Positions 25,805 through 34,801 of a stretch of 64,000 bases of DNA are shown here, one piece after another. A program made the position numbers and the translations under genes. Each line of letters begins with the position of its first letter. Positions within the stretch are counted from its first letter, which is position 1. Origin of the DNA: Bradyrhizobium sp. CCGUVB4N (GTDB taxonomy: Bacteria > Pseudomonadota > Alphaproteobacteria > Rhizobiales > Xanthobacteraceae); the NCBI RefSeq assembly GCF_024199945.1, contig NZ_JANADP010000001.1, forward strand, positions 7,006,001 through 7,070,000, in the 5' to 3' direction. Below the pieces are notes generated by a model, which worked only from the letters and a program-made list of their open reading frames with translations, was not told the origin of the DNA and ran no database searches.

Positions 25805-27127
25805 TCAAAAGCCCTCGCGTAGCCATCGCCCGACCTTTCCGAAATAACCGCCCGTTCCTGTCCTGACCTGCTGCCGCGTATGCCGCGGTTCGACATGTTC
25901 GTGGTGAACATATTGCGGGTAGACGAGAAGTCCGGCCGGCACCGCAAACGCGGCGTTCTTCGCCTCGTTGGGCAGCCGGCCAAAACCGAGCGGACGTCCG
26001 ACCCGCACGGGCCGGCCGAGAATCTGGGTTCCGAGCTCGACGAGGCCGGTGAGCTGCGAGGCGCCGCCGGAGAGCACGACACGGCCCTTGGGCTCCGCCG
26101 CGAAGGGCGAATCCTTCAGCTTGTCCCGAACCATTTCGAAGACTTCCTCGGCACGATGCTTGACGATGTTGGCGATGGTGGCGCGCGAAACGATCTGCGG
26201 CAGATCCTGATCGTCACCGGCTGTCGGTACAGACATCAGCTCACGCGAGTCCGATCCGCCGGTGATGACGGTGCCGTATAACGTCTTGATTCGCTCGGCA
26301 TCGGCAATGGTCGCCGAGAGTCCGCGCGCGAGATCCATCGTGATATGTTGCCCACCGACCGCAAAACCGGCCGCGTGCACGAAGCGGCCGCCGGAATAGA
26401 CCGCGATGGTGGTGGTGCCCGCGCCCATCTCGACCACGGCCGCGCCGAGATCGGCCTCGTCGTCGGTCAGCACCGACAGGCCGGCCACATAGGGGCTCGC
26501 CGCCATGGCTTCGACGTTGAGATGGCAGCGTTCCACCGCCAGCATCAGGTTCCGCGCCACGGTGGCGTCGCAGGTGACGACGTTCATGTCGACGCCGAAT
26601 TGATGCGCGACCATGCCGCGGGGATCGCGGATGCCCTTGACGCCGTCGAGCGTGTAGCCGACCGGCAGCGCGTGCAGCACGGTGCGGCCCTCGCCGGTGG
26701 CGTGGCGCATGCCGGTGGAGGTGACGCGGCTGACATCGGCCGGCGTCACCGCGCCGCCACGGATATCGGCTGCGGCTTCGACAAGCTGGCCCGCGAGCCG
26801 GCCGCCGGAGACCGACAGCAAAACGGACTCGACCCGAACCTTGGCCATCTTCTCGGCAAGCCCGACGGCCTGGCGCACCGCCTGCTCGCATTCGGCGAGA
26901 TCGACCACCGCGCCGGCCTTCATGCCGCGCGACTGGATCTGGCTGTAACCGATCAGTTCGACCGCATGGGTACGGTCGCGCAGGGCCTCGCTCGGCGCCG
27001 ACGGCTTCAGCCGGGCAATCATGCAGGCGATCTTGCTGGTGCCGATGTCGAGGCAGGCGACGAGACCGGCGCGCTTGTGCGGCATCGGGCGCATCTTCGG
27101 CGTCTGGGTGCGATCAAGACCGGTCAT
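25805..27127 (-). CDS. ftsA: Cell division protein FtsA
   Basis: The 440-residue actin-like ATPase anchors FtsZ to the membrane. The phosphate-1 loop is in LVACLDIGTSKIACMIARL. The family SHS2/1C subdomain follows, then AAVVEMGAGTTTIAVYSGG (phosphate-2) and VVLSGGASQLTGLVEL (adenosine motif). The C-terminus YFGKVGRWLREGF is the expected amphipathic membrane-targeting helix. Its start overlaps the ftsQ stop by four bases (ATGA), so translation is coupled. Confidence 0.95.
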   Translation of the reverse strand: MTGLDRTQTPKMRPMPHKRAGLVACLDIGTSKIACMIARLKPSAPSEALRDRTHAVELIGYSQIQSRGMKAGAVVDLAECEQAVRQAVGLAEKMAKVRVESVLLSVSGGRLAGQLVEAAADIRGGAVTPADVSRVTSTGMRHATGEGRTVLHALPVGYTLDGVKGIRDPRGMVAHQFGVDMNVVTCDATVARNLMLAVERCHLNVEAMAASPYVAGLSVLTDDEADLGAAVVEMGAGTTTIAVYSGGRFVHAAGFAVGGQHITMDLARGLSATIADAERIKTLYGTVITGGSDSRELMSVPTAGDDQDLPQIVSRATIANIVKHRAEEVFEMVRDKLKDSPFAAEPKGRVVLSGGASQLTGLVELGTQILGRPVRVGRPLGFGRLPNEAKNAAFAVPAGLLVYPQYVHHEHVEPRHTRQQVRTGTGGYFGKVGRWLREGF

Positions 27128-28140
27128 GCGGCGTCCCCGGCCTTCTTTTTCTTCTTGTCCTTGAACAGATCCTCGCGCGCCTTGGCGGCGTCATCGGACA
27201 GCTGCACCACCAGACGGTCGGGCAGGCGCATGTCGATCGCGACGATATCCTTCGAGAACAGCCTGTCGTCCTTGTCGAGCTTGGAGAGCGCGGCGAGCGC
27301 GTTGCCGACGTCCTGCTCGGGCAGACGGATGTCGAGGCCGTCCTTCAGCCTCAGGTTCCAGCGCCGCTCGCCGACATAGATCGCGGCCTTCGTCACCGAG
27401 TTCACCTGCGGATAGCGGGCGAGCAGCGCAAGGAAGTCGCGGGCCTGCGTGTCGGCGCCCTTGCCGACCACGAGCGGCAGCGACAGGAACCGGCGCGAGA
27501 CATAGGGTTCGAGCAGCGCGCCGTCGTCGGCAATGACGGAGAGCCGGCCGGCCTCCTGCCACAGCGCGAACGCCTTGCGCTCGGTGATCTCGATCATGAG
27601 CTGGCCCGGATACAGCTTCAGCACGGTCGCATCCGCGATCCAGGGATTGGCCTTGAGCTTGTCGCGGACGTCGTCGGCATCGAGGAACAGCAGCGAGGAG
27701 CGGCCGCTGACGCCGCCGATCGCGAGGATCTCGTCCTGGCTGAGCTGCTTGCGGCCGTTGATCACGACCGAAGTGATGCGGAAGCCGGCCGAATTGGCCA
27801 TGGCGTTGCGCGCGTCGCTGACAGCGGTGATGAAATCCTGGAGATGGCCGCCCTTGACGATGCCGAGGCCGCAGCTGCCGATCAGCAGCAGCACGGTCAT
27901 GCTGATCCCGACCCGGCGCGGCAGATAGCGCTCGACGACCGCGATCAGATGCGGCGGCGGCTCGCGTTCGACGACCGCCTTGGCCTTGATTTTTTGCTTG
28001 GCAGCGGCGCGCTTCTCGGCGCGCTTGTCCTGTACCCACTCGCGCAGAAGCACGACCGCTCCGATAGCGGCCGCCTTCAGATCAGCTTGGGGCCTCAGCG
28101 ATCTCAAAAACGACCGGGAGAGGCTTCCTGCACCATCCAT
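27124..28140 (-). CDS. ftsQ: Cell division protein FtsQ
   Basis: This 338-residue bitopic inner-membrane protein has a basic cytoplasmic N-terminus and one membrane segment (VGISMTVLLLIGSCGLGIV). Its periplasmic POTRA domain begins FRITSVVINGRKQLSQDEIL and runs through IADATVLKLYPGQLMIEITE. FtsQ links the divisome core (FtsL/FtsB) to septal wall synthesis. The C-terminal DLFKDKKKKKAG tail is unusually Lys-rich. The four-base overlap with ftsA shows an operon. The 349-base gap upstream probably holds a promoter. Confidence 0.92.
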   Translation of the reverse strand: MDGAGSLSRSFLRSLRPQADLKAAAIGAVVLLREWVQDKRAEKRAAAKQKIKAKAVVEREPPPHLIAVVERYLPRRVGISMTVLLLIGSCGLGIVKGGHLQDFITAVSDARNAMANSAGFRITSVVINGRKQLSQDEILAIGGVSGRSSLLFLDADDVRDKLKANPWIADATVLKLYPGQLMIEITERKAFALWQEAGRLSVIADDGALLEPYVSRRFLSLPLVVGKGADTQARDFLALLARYPQVNSVTKAAIYVGERRWNLRLKDGLDIRLPEQDVGNALAALSKLDKDDRLFSKDIVAIDMRLPDRLVVQLSDDAAKAREDLFKDKKKKKAGDAA

Positions 28141-28489
28141 TGCACGAGCTCGTCAACAGTTTGCCCACGACACCGCGCGGGTCCTGGCGAACATGACGTC
28201 TCGAACTTGCCGGGCCGGGTAACTGGTCTTCGGCTGAAGAAACCGCTCCCCTTCAAAGCGTTCGCCGGTCGGGGACAATCCGAAACAGCTCACGCGCCGG
28301 CAGCCAAAACGCCATATGCGCCGCCAGCGTTAACCTTCGGACTTCCTGGTAAACAAAAGGTAAAGTTCGTTAACGAAGAATGCTTTTTGCCCAGCTCGGT
28401 GAGGCAGTTATGCCACGATCTCCGGCATTTTACCGGCTTTGGGCACCAAAACGGCCGTTTTCGCCCTCTCGGCCGTTAACCAATCCTAA
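28141..28489 (-). promoter_or_regulatory. ftsQAZ upstream region with candidate CtrA sites
   Basis: No gene is supported in this gap between ddl and ftsQ. GTTAACC occurs at 28329-28335 and GTTAACG at 28369-28375. TTAACCAATCCTAAT at 28476-28490 is close to the CtrA consensus TTAA-N7-TTAA. In Caulobacter, ftsQA and ftsZ promoters lie here and are CtrA-controlled; the same control is inferred, not shown. Confidence 0.45.
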
Positions 28490-29476
28490 TTATTTCCGCA
28501 CCCGCCGCACCGCCAGCTCGATCAGGTCGCGGAGGAAGTCGGCAAACGCGATGCCCTCGGCTTTCAGCGCCTTGGGGTAGAGCGAGGACTTGGTCAGCCC
28601 GGGCAGCGTGTTGGTTTCGAGATAGATCAGCCCCTTCTCCGAGACGATGAAGTCGGAGCGGGAATAGCCGGCGCAGGACATCGCACGATGCGCGAGCATC
28701 GCCTGGCTCTTGAGCGCGGCGGTGACCTCGGCGGTGAAGCGGCCCGGGCAGATCTCCTGGGTCGTCGACAGCAGGTACTTTGCGGCGTAGTCGAAATTGC
28801 CCTCACCTGGGATGATCTCGATCGGCGGCAGCGAGATGAGCGAGCCGTCGATGCGCTCGAGCACGCCGCAGGTCGCCTCGACGCCGGCGATGTAGGGCTC
28901 GATCACATATTCTTCGTGCCTGGCCGCATTGCGGACGGCGACGAGATCCTGCTTGGCATTGACGAAGATCAGGCCGTAGCTCGATCCATCGCGCGCCGGC
29001 TTTGCGATCAGCCTTCCATATTCGGCGAAGGCCTCATCGATATTCTCGAGCGCGATGCCCTCGGGCGGCGTCACGCCACCGAGCGCGGCAAAGCGCTTGG
29101 CCGCGATCTTGTCGAAGGCGAGATGCGAGGAGGCCGAGCCGGAGCCGGTGAACGGCACGCCGCGCGCTTCACACATCACCTGCAATTCGCCATTCTCGGC
29201 GCCGCCGCCATGCAGGCTGAGTACGAGGACGCGGTCTTCCGCCTTGGCCTTGTCGAGCGCCTGCGCCAGCGGAATGCCGCGCGTACCAGGCTTGAACTCG
29301 TCCTCGAAGGGCCGGGAATGTTCGAGCAACTGCTTCGACTGGACGGTGTGAACGTTGTCCTCGACGTCCCACCACCAGAGATCGGCCTCGGGGAGCGCCT
29401 GGTGCAGCGCCTGGGCTGACGCGACGGAAACCAGACGTTCGCGGTTGGAGCCGCCGAAGAGGATGGTGATGCGCAT
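28490..29476 (-). CDS. ddl: D-alanine--D-alanine ligase (divergent)
   Basis: From ATG 29476 the ATP-grasp enzyme is 328 residues and makes the D-Ala-D-Ala end of the wall peptide. The fold opens MRITILFGGSNRERLVSVAS. ATP-grasp and active-site segments include LHGGGAENGELQVM, GSGSASSHLAFDK, AKPARDGSSYGLIFV, YVIEPYIAGVEATCGVL and the metal-site strand YLETNTLPGLTKSSLYP. The AENG segment differs from the common GEDG of DdlB, and the Trp-rich DLWWWDVED near residue 35 is unusual, but the catalytic frame looks whole. It is 22 bases downstream of murB. Confidence 0.88.
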   Translation of the reverse strand: MRITILFGGSNRERLVSVASAQALHQALPEADLWWWDVEDNVHTVQSKQLLEHSRPFEDEFKPGTRGIPLAQALDKAKAEDRVLVLSLHGGGAENGELQVMCEARGVPFTGSGSASSHLAFDKIAAKRFAALGGVTPPEGIALENIDEAFAEYGRLIAKPARDGSSYGLIFVNAKQDLVAVRNAARHEEYVIEPYIAGVEATCGVLERIDGSLISLPPIEIIPGEGNFDYAAKYLLSTTQEICPGRFTAEVTAALKSQAMLAHRAMSCAGYSRSDFIVSEKGLIYLETNTLPGLTKSSLYPKALKAEGIAFADFLRDLIELAVRRVRK

Positions 29477-29498
29477 AGTCTCTCGTCGCCTCTCCAAA

Positions 29499-30419
29499 TT
29501 AGCCGGGAGTTCCAATCCGCTTGATTTCCCAGTGCAGCTCGATTCCGGAATTCGCCTTGACGCGTTCGCGGACGGTCTCGCCCAGCGTCTCGATGTCGTG
29601 CGCGGTGGCATCGCCGGTGTTGATCAGGAAGTTGCAGTGCATCTCCGACACTTGCGCACCACCGACGCGCAAGCCCCGGCAGCCGGCGGCATCGACCAGC
29701 TTCCAGGCGGAATGGCCGGGCGGATTCTTGAAGGTCGACCCGCCGGTCTTCTCGCGGATCGGCTGCGCCGTCTCGCGATGGCTTTGCACGTCGGCCATCC
29801 GCGCGCGGATGGCCTCGACATCCCGGATCTCGCCACGAAAGCGGGCCGACGTGAAGATGATGGAGGGATCGACGCCGCTGTTGCGGTAGACGAATTTCAT
29901 GTCGGCGTTGGCGAAGATGTGCTTCGTGCCGTCGCGGCCGACGCCGCGCGCCTCGATCAGCACGTCCTTGGTCTCGCCGCCATTGGCGCCCGCGTTCATG
30001 CGCAGCGCGCCGCCGATCGTACCGGGAATGCCGAAATAGAATTCGAGCCCGCCGATATTGGCGGCGGCCGCGACTTCCGCGACGCGCTTGTCGAGCGCAG
30101 CCGCGCCCGCGATGACGACATCACCGTTCGCAGTCGCCTCACCGAAAGCGCGCGGCGCCAGCCGGATCACCACGCCGGCAATGCCGCCGTCGCGTACGAT
30201 CAGGTTGGAGCCGACGCCGACGACATAGACGGGGATGTCGCTGGCGAGATGCGCAAGGAAGTAAGCGAGATCATCCTCGTCCGCCGGTGTGAACAGCACC
30301 TGCGCCGGACCGCCGACGCGAAACCAGGTGAGCTCGGCCAGCGACTGATTGGCAAGCAGCCGCCCGCGCAATTGCGGCATCGCGGCTTTGAGCGAGGGCG
30401 TGATGTCGGGGAAGCTCAT
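29499..30419 (-). CDS. murB: UDP-N-acetylenolpyruvoylglucosamine reductase
   Basis: The 306-residue FAD enzyme reduces UDP-GlcNAc-enolpyruvate to UDP-MurNAc. FAD-binding blocks TWFRVGGPAQVLF and VVGVGSNLIVRDGGI and the segment GIPGTIGGALRMNAGANGGE are present. The catalytic Ser lies in KTGGSTFKNP, and LKVEhVKVG-type C-terminal residues are represented by SGIELHWEIKRIG. The shorter length is that of type II MurB. It lies between murC, from which a palindromic repeat separates it, and ddl. Confidence 0.95.
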   Translation of the reverse strand: MSFPDITPSLKAAMPQLRGRLLANQSLAELTWFRVGGPAQVLFTPADEDDLAYFLAHLASDIPVYVVGVGSNLIVRDGGIAGVVIRLAPRAFGEATANGDVVIAGAAALDKRVAEVAAAANIGGLEFYFGIPGTIGGALRMNAGANGGETKDVLIEARGVGRDGTKHIFANADMKFVYRNSGVDPSIIFTSARFRGEIRDVEAIRARMADVQSHRETAQPIREKTGGSTFKNPPGHSAWKLVDAAGCRGLRVGGAQVSEMHCNFLINTGDATAHDIETLGETVRERVKANSGIELHWEIKRIGTPG

Positions 30420-30460
30420 GCCGCACCGACCATGACGTTGTTGGCCAGCGCTCGGGGCTT

Positions 30461-30620
30461 ACCCCTCTCCCCAGCCCTCCCCCGCAAGGGGGGAGGGAGC
30501 CTAACCAGCGTGCTCGCCTCACCTGACATCGCAGCTGCACTCTGATCCTTTGATGGAGTTAGGAAGGCACCGGCGGATGGGTTCCCTCCCCCCTTGCGGG
30601 GGAGGGTTAGGGAGAGGGGT
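30461..30620. repeat. Large inverted repeat between murC and murB
   Basis: The block ACCCCTCTCC at 30461 onwards and GGAGAGGGGT ending at 30620 are the outer ends of two arms of about 37 bases. Each arm contains an inner hairpin (CCCTCCCCC-GCAA-GGGGGAGGG type). The transcript of the dcw block would fold into a long hairpin here. The element resembles the one at 13506-13644. Confidence 0.75.
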
Positions 30621-30664
30621 GGCCACACGAGCGGTGGTCGACGATGGCTCGACATCCGCTCGCC

Positions 30665-32068
30665 CTACCCCAACGCCTTCAACTGGTCCGGCAGTGCGTA
30701 CGCCCATTGCGTGATGTTGCCGGCGCCGAGACACACGACGAGATCGCCTGACTTGGCAATTCCCTTCACAATGCCGGCGAGCTCGGTGGCTGCCGGCAGC
30801 GGGATCACCTCGCGGTGGCCGTGGGCGCGCAGGCCCGCGACGAAATGATCGCGATCGATGCCGTCGATCGGGGTCTCGCCCGCGGCATAGACGTCGGCAA
30901 CGACCACTGCATCGGCATCGTTGAAGCAGGTGCAAAATTCCTCGAACAGCGATTGCAGGCGGGTGTAGCGATGCGGCTGCACCACGGCGATGATCTTGCC
31001 GTTGGTGGATTCCCGCGCCGCCTTCAGCACCGCCGCGATCTCGACCGGATGATGGCCGTAATCGTCGATCACGGTGACGCCGTTCCACTCGCCGGTCTTG
31101 GTGAAGCGGCGCTTGACGCCGCCGAAGCCGGCGATCGCCTTGCGGATATCTTCATCGGACACGCCAAGCTCGCGCGCGACCGCGATCGCAGCCGTCGCGT
31201 TGGAGGCGTTGTGGCGACCCGGCATCGGCAGCATCAGGTCGGCGATCTCGTGCACGGCGCCCGTCTTGCGATCGCGGAACGCGACCTTGAACTTCGATCC
31301 GCCCCCCGTTGGCGTCAGGTCGAGCAACCGCGCGTCGGCCTGCGGATTCTCGCCGTAGGTGATGATGCGACGATCCTCGATCTTGCCGACGAGGGTCTGC
31401 ACGACGGGATGATCGATGCACATCACGGCAAAGCCGTAGAACGGCAGGTTCTCGATGAAATGGCGAAAGGCGTCCTGCACGGCGTCAAACGTCTTGAAAT
31501 GATCGAGATGTTCAGGATCGACATTGGTGACGATCGCGACATCGGTCGGCAGCTTCAGGAACGTGCCGTCGCTCTCGTCGGCCTCCACCACCATCCAGTC
31601 GCCGGCCCCTAGCCGCGCGTTGGAACCATAGGCGTTGATGATGCCGCCGTTGATCACGGTCGGATCGAGCCCGCCGGCGTCGAGCAGGGTTGCAACCATC
31701 GTGGTCGTCGTGGTCTTGCCGTGCGTGCCGGCAATCGCGACGCAGCTCTTCAGCCGCATCAATTCGGCCAGCATCTCGGCGCGACGCACCACGGGAATGC
31801 GCCGTTCGCGCGCCGCCATCAGTTCCGGATTGTCGCGCTTGATCGCGGTGGAGACGACGACGACCGCGGCCCCGTCGACGTTCTCGGCCTTGTGGCCGAC
31901 CGAAACCTTCGCGCCCTTCTTGCGCAGGCGGTCGAGATTGTAATTGTCGGAGGCGTCCGAACCCTGCACGACATAGCCGAGATTGACCAGCACCTCGGCG
32001 ATGCCGCTCATGCCGATCCCGCCGATCCCGACGAAGTGGATGGGTCCGATCTCGCGCGGCAGTCTCAT
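30665..32068 (-). CDS. murC: UDP-N-acetylmuramate--L-alanine ligase
   Basis: From ATG 32068, which has AGGGAAGAG just upstream, the product is 467 residues. It joins L-Ala to UDP-MurNAc. Mur ligase features are IHFVGIGGIGMSGIAEVLV (about 10-28), the ATP loop GTHGKTT (114-120), VVEADESDGTFLKL, the MurC-type NVDPEHLDHF and the C-terminal DDYGHHPVEIAAVLKAAR. An ATG at 32107 would add 13 residues ahead of the conserved start and is not favoured. It lies 122 bases downstream of murG. Confidence 0.96.
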   Translation of the reverse strand: MRLPREIGPIHFVGIGGIGMSGIAEVLVNLGYVVQGSDASDNYNLDRLRKKGAKVSVGHKAENVDGAAVVVVSTAIKRDNPELMAARERRIPVVRRAEMLAELMRLKSCVAIAGTHGKTTTTTMVATLLDAGGLDPTVINGGIINAYGSNARLGAGDWMVVEADESDGTFLKLPTDVAIVTNVDPEHLDHFKTFDAVQDAFRHFIENLPFYGFAVMCIDHPVVQTLVGKIEDRRIITYGENPQADARLLDLTPTGGGSKFKVAFRDRKTGAVHEIADLMLPMPGRHNASNATAAIAVARELGVSDEDIRKAIAGFGGVKRRFTKTGEWNGVTVIDDYGHHPVEIAAVLKAARESTNGKIIAVVQPHRYTRLQSLFEEFCTCFNDADAVVVADVYAAGETPIDGIDRDHFVAGLRAHGHREVIPLPAATELAGIVKGIAKSGDLVVCLGAGNITQWAYALPDQLKALG

Positions 32069-32190
32069 GCTCTCTTCCCTGACCTCGCCGCCTTGCGCAG
32101 GCGGCATCTGGCGAAAGTCACGGCCAAATCAGCCGCGCCGTTCTTACTGGATGCCCCGCTTTGGAAGGCCAAGACAAGGGCTTTTTCGCG

Positions 32191-33291
32191 TCAGATTCCC
32201 GCGACTTTGACCACCAGATCGGCCAGCCGCTCGGCGGCATCGAGCCGGCCTGCCCCCTTCGCCGCCGCTGCCATGGCGCCAAGACGCGCCGGCTCGGCGG
32301 CAAAACCCGAGATCTCGGCGGCGAGGCGATCAGAGGTGAACTCGGTCTGCGGGATGCGGATGGCGCCATCGACCTTGGCCAGCACGCCGGCATTGGCGAA
32401 CTGATCCTGGTCGATCGCGCCCGGCAGCGGCACCAGGATCGACGGCCGGCCGATCGCGGCGAGCTCGGCGACGGTGCCCGCGCCGGAGCGCGACACCACC
32501 AGATGGTTGGAGGCAAGCCGCGCCGGCAGATCCGCGAAGAACGGCGCGAGCTCGGCATTGATCTTGAGCTTGTCGTAGACCGCACGCACCCGGGTCATGT
32601 CCTCGTCGCGGACCTGCTGGGTGAGAATGAGCCGACCCCACAGCGCGGGCTCGAGCCGCTCGATCGCGCCCGGCACGACGTCGGCCATGATGCGCGCGCC
32701 CTGGCTGCCGCCGACGACGAGCAGGCGCAGCGGGCCATTCACCTCGGGTGCGGCATATGGCACGGCCGCAGCCGCGAGCACCCCCGGCCGCATCGGCGTG
32801 CCCACCGTCGTGGTCTTGGCCGCCAGCGCCGGATCGCGGTCGAGCACGCCCGGCAGCGACGTCGCGATGGCGCGCACACGGCTCGCGAGAAACCGGTTGG
32901 CGCGGCCGAGCACCGCGTTGGCTTCGTGGATGATGCTCGGTACGCCCGCGAACTTTGCCGCGACCAGCGGCGGCAATGTCGGATAGCCGCCGAAGCCGAT
33001 GACGGCAGCTGGCTTCAATCGCTTGATCAGGCGGTAAGCGGACAGCGTGCCGGTGGCGAGCGTGAGGCCGGCATAAGCGAGCTGGATCGGATTGCGGCCG
33101 CGCGCGGTCTCGCTCGCGACGACGTCGATCATGTCCTTGGTGAACAGCCCGCTATAGCGCAGCGCGCGCTCATCGGTGACGAGGCGCACGCGAAAGCCGC
33201 GCCGGATCAGCTCGACGCCAAGCGCCTCGGCCGGAAACAGATGGCCGCCGGTGCCGCCCGCGGCGAGAAGAATCAAGGGGGAAGTGTCCAT
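32191..33291 (-). CDS. murG: Lipid II synthase MurG
   Basis: The 366-residue GT-B glycosyltransferase adds GlcNAc to lipid I on the inner face of the membrane. Its glycine loop GGTGGHLFPAEAL begins at about residue 12, the second domain has LLVVGGSQGARIMADVVP, and the UDP-GlcNAc site is HLVVSRSGAGTVAELAAIGR. The order and length match MurG. A palindromic repeat lies in the 130-base gap to ftsW upstream. Confidence 0.96.
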   Translation of the reverse strand: MDTSPLILLAAGGTGGHLFPAEALGVELIRRGFRVRLVTDERALRYSGLFTKDMIDVVASETARGRNPIQLAYAGLTLATGTLSAYRLIKRLKPAAVIGFGGYPTLPPLVAAKFAGVPSIIHEANAVLGRANRFLASRVRAIATSLPGVLDRDPALAAKTTTVGTPMRPGVLAAAAVPYAAPEVNGPLRLLVVGGSQGARIMADVVPGAIERLEPALWGRLILTQQVRDEDMTRVRAVYDKLKINAELAPFFADLPARLASNHLVVSRSGAGTVAELAAIGRPSILVPLPGAIDQDQFANAGVLAKVDGAIRIPQTEFTSDRLAAEISGFAAEPARLGAMAAAAKGAGRLDAAERLADLVVKVAGI

Positions 33292-33350
33292 GGAGAGGCC
33301 TTTTACAAGGTCTTTCTCGTCATTACGAGCGCAGCAAGCGGCATCTCAAA

Positions 33351-33423
33351 CCCTCATCCTGAGGAGCGCAGAGCGCGGCTCCTCCAGCGACAACGGCTTC
33401 GCCGTTGCGCGGGGGTGAGGATC
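33351..33423. repeat. Palindromic repeat between ftsW and murG (CCCTCATCCTGAGGAGC type)
   Basis: The element begins CCCTCATCCTGAGGAGCGC and ends GGGGGTGAGGATCA. Within it, GAGGAGC pairs with GCTCCTC and CAACGGC-TTC-GCCGTTG forms a second hairpin. This sequence type is common between genes in Bradyrhizobium, from memory. Its end touches the ftsW stop codon. Confidence 0.6.
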
Positions 33424-34573
33424 ACGCGTAACTGCGCATCGCCTCGGCATGGCCGCTGGCCTCGACCTCGGTGCGCGGGCGCAGCCGCGTCAGGGCCAGC
33501 ATCATGCCGACACCATAAGCGAGCGACACGATCGAGGAGCCGCCGTAGGAGATGAAGGGCAGCGTCATGCCCTTGGCGGGAATGAGCTGGAGGTTGACCG
33601 ACATGTTGATCGCGGCCTGTACGCCGAACAGGATCGCGAGCCCAGAGGCTGCAAAGCGCGAGAACATGTCTTCGTTGGCATAGGCGCGCGACAGCGTCCG
33701 GATCACGACGAAGGCAAACAGCGTCAACATCGCCAGACACAGGATGATGCCGAATTCTTCGGCGGCAACCGCGAACACGAAGTCGGTGTGGCTGTCCGGC
33801 AGACTGCGCTTGGCGATGCCTTCGCCCGGTCCGAGGCCGAACCAGCCGCCGTTGTAGAAGGCCTCCATCGCGGTATCGACCTGAAAGGTGTCGCCCGAGG
33901 CTGGATTCATGAAGCGCTTGATGCGCCCGGCAACGTGGGGAACAAAAAGATAGGCGCTGAACAGCCCGGCCGCGCCGATGCCAGCGAGGCCAAATACCCA
34001 GATCATGCGCATACCCGCGATGAAGAACAGCGAGCCCCACACCATCAGGATCAGCATGGTCTGGCCGAAGTCCGGCTCCATCACCAGCAGGGAGACCAGC
34101 ATCATCAGCAGCACCAGCGCCATCGAGGTCGCTGGCATCTCCGGCCGCTTGGTCGATTCCGCGAACAGCCAGGCGGCGATGACGACGAACGACGGCTTTG
34201 CGATTTCCGAGGCCTGGATGTTGACGCCGAGCAGCGTGATCCAGCGGCGAGAGCCCTTGACCTCAGGGCCGATGGCGAGCGTCACCACGATCAGGATGAT
34301 GCTGATCGTGAAGATGATCAGCGCGCTTCGCCGGATCGAGCGCGGCGACAGGAAGGACACGCCGACCAGCACCATGAAGGACGGCGCCAGGAACATCACG
34401 TGACGGCTGAAGAAGTGGAAGGGATCGAGCCCGATGCGGGTCGCCACCGGCGGGCTCGCCGCCAGCGACAGGATGACGCCGGTCAGCATCAGCACCAGGA
34501 TCGCACCGAGCAGCGGCTTGTCGACGGTCCACCACCACTCGGTAAAGGGGGTGCGTTCTTCACGGGAGAGCAT
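33422..34573 (-). CDS. ftsW: Septal peptidoglycan polymerase FtsW
   Basis: The 383-residue SEDS-family membrane protein polymerises lipid II at the septum together with FtsI. About ten hydrophobic segments are visible. Family blocks include GSRRWITLLGVNIQASEIAKP, MEPDFGQTMLILMVW, GPGEGIAKRSLPDSHTDFVF and AKGMTLPFISYGGSS. The periplasmic loop GPGEGIAKRSLPDSHTDF holds the SEDS catalytic-site residues. It is the second gene after murD, separated by a small unknown gene and a repeat. Confidence 0.95.
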   Translation of the reverse strand: MLSREERTPFTEWWWTVDKPLLGAILVLMLTGVILSLAASPPVATRIGLDPFHFFSRHVMFLAPSFMVLVGVSFLSPRSIRRSALIIFTISIILIVVTLAIGPEVKGSRRWITLLGVNIQASEIAKPSFVVIAAWLFAESTKRPEMPATSMALVLLMMLVSLLVMEPDFGQTMLILMVWGSLFFIAGMRMIWVFGLAGIGAAGLFSAYLFVPHVAGRIKRFMNPASGDTFQVDTAMEAFYNGGWFGLGPGEGIAKRSLPDSHTDFVFAVAAEEFGIILCLAMLTLFAFVVIRTLSRAYANEDMFSRFAASGLAILFGVQAAINMSVNLQLIPAKGMTLPFISYGGSSIVSLAYGVGMMLALTRLRPRTEVEASGHAEAMRSYA

Positions 34574-34660
34574 GGGCGGCCGCTTTCGGACAGAGGTCCG
34601 TCCATTGGTCGCCGAGGTTGGTTACCGGGGGGTTAAGGAATCGTTCAAGTTTTGAAGAGT

Positions 34661-34797
34661 CTCGTGCCCCGGACGCAGCGCAGCGTCTCTTCGACGGTGC
34701 GCTGCAGAGCCGGGGCCCACGTCTCCCAGCAATCGCGTGGCGTGGGTCCCGGCTCTGCGGAGCAGCGTTACACGCTGCACCGCGTCCGGGACACGAG
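34661..34797. repeat. Long inverted repeat between ftsW and the small unknown gene
   Basis: The element begins CTCGTGCCCCGGACGCAGCG and ends CGCGTCCGGGACACGAG. Further pairs (CAGAGCCGGGGCCCACG with CGTGGGTCCCGGCTCTG) lie inside, so nearly the whole 137 bases can fold. A shortened relative is at 19734-19772. Confidence 0.8.
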
Positions 34798-34801
34798 AGC
34801 C

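Noticed and set aside
23960..25822. 620-residue plus-strand frame across ftsZ
   Set aside because: Mirror frame of ftsZ with Gly/Asp/His-rich composition and no domain; ftsZ is unambiguous.
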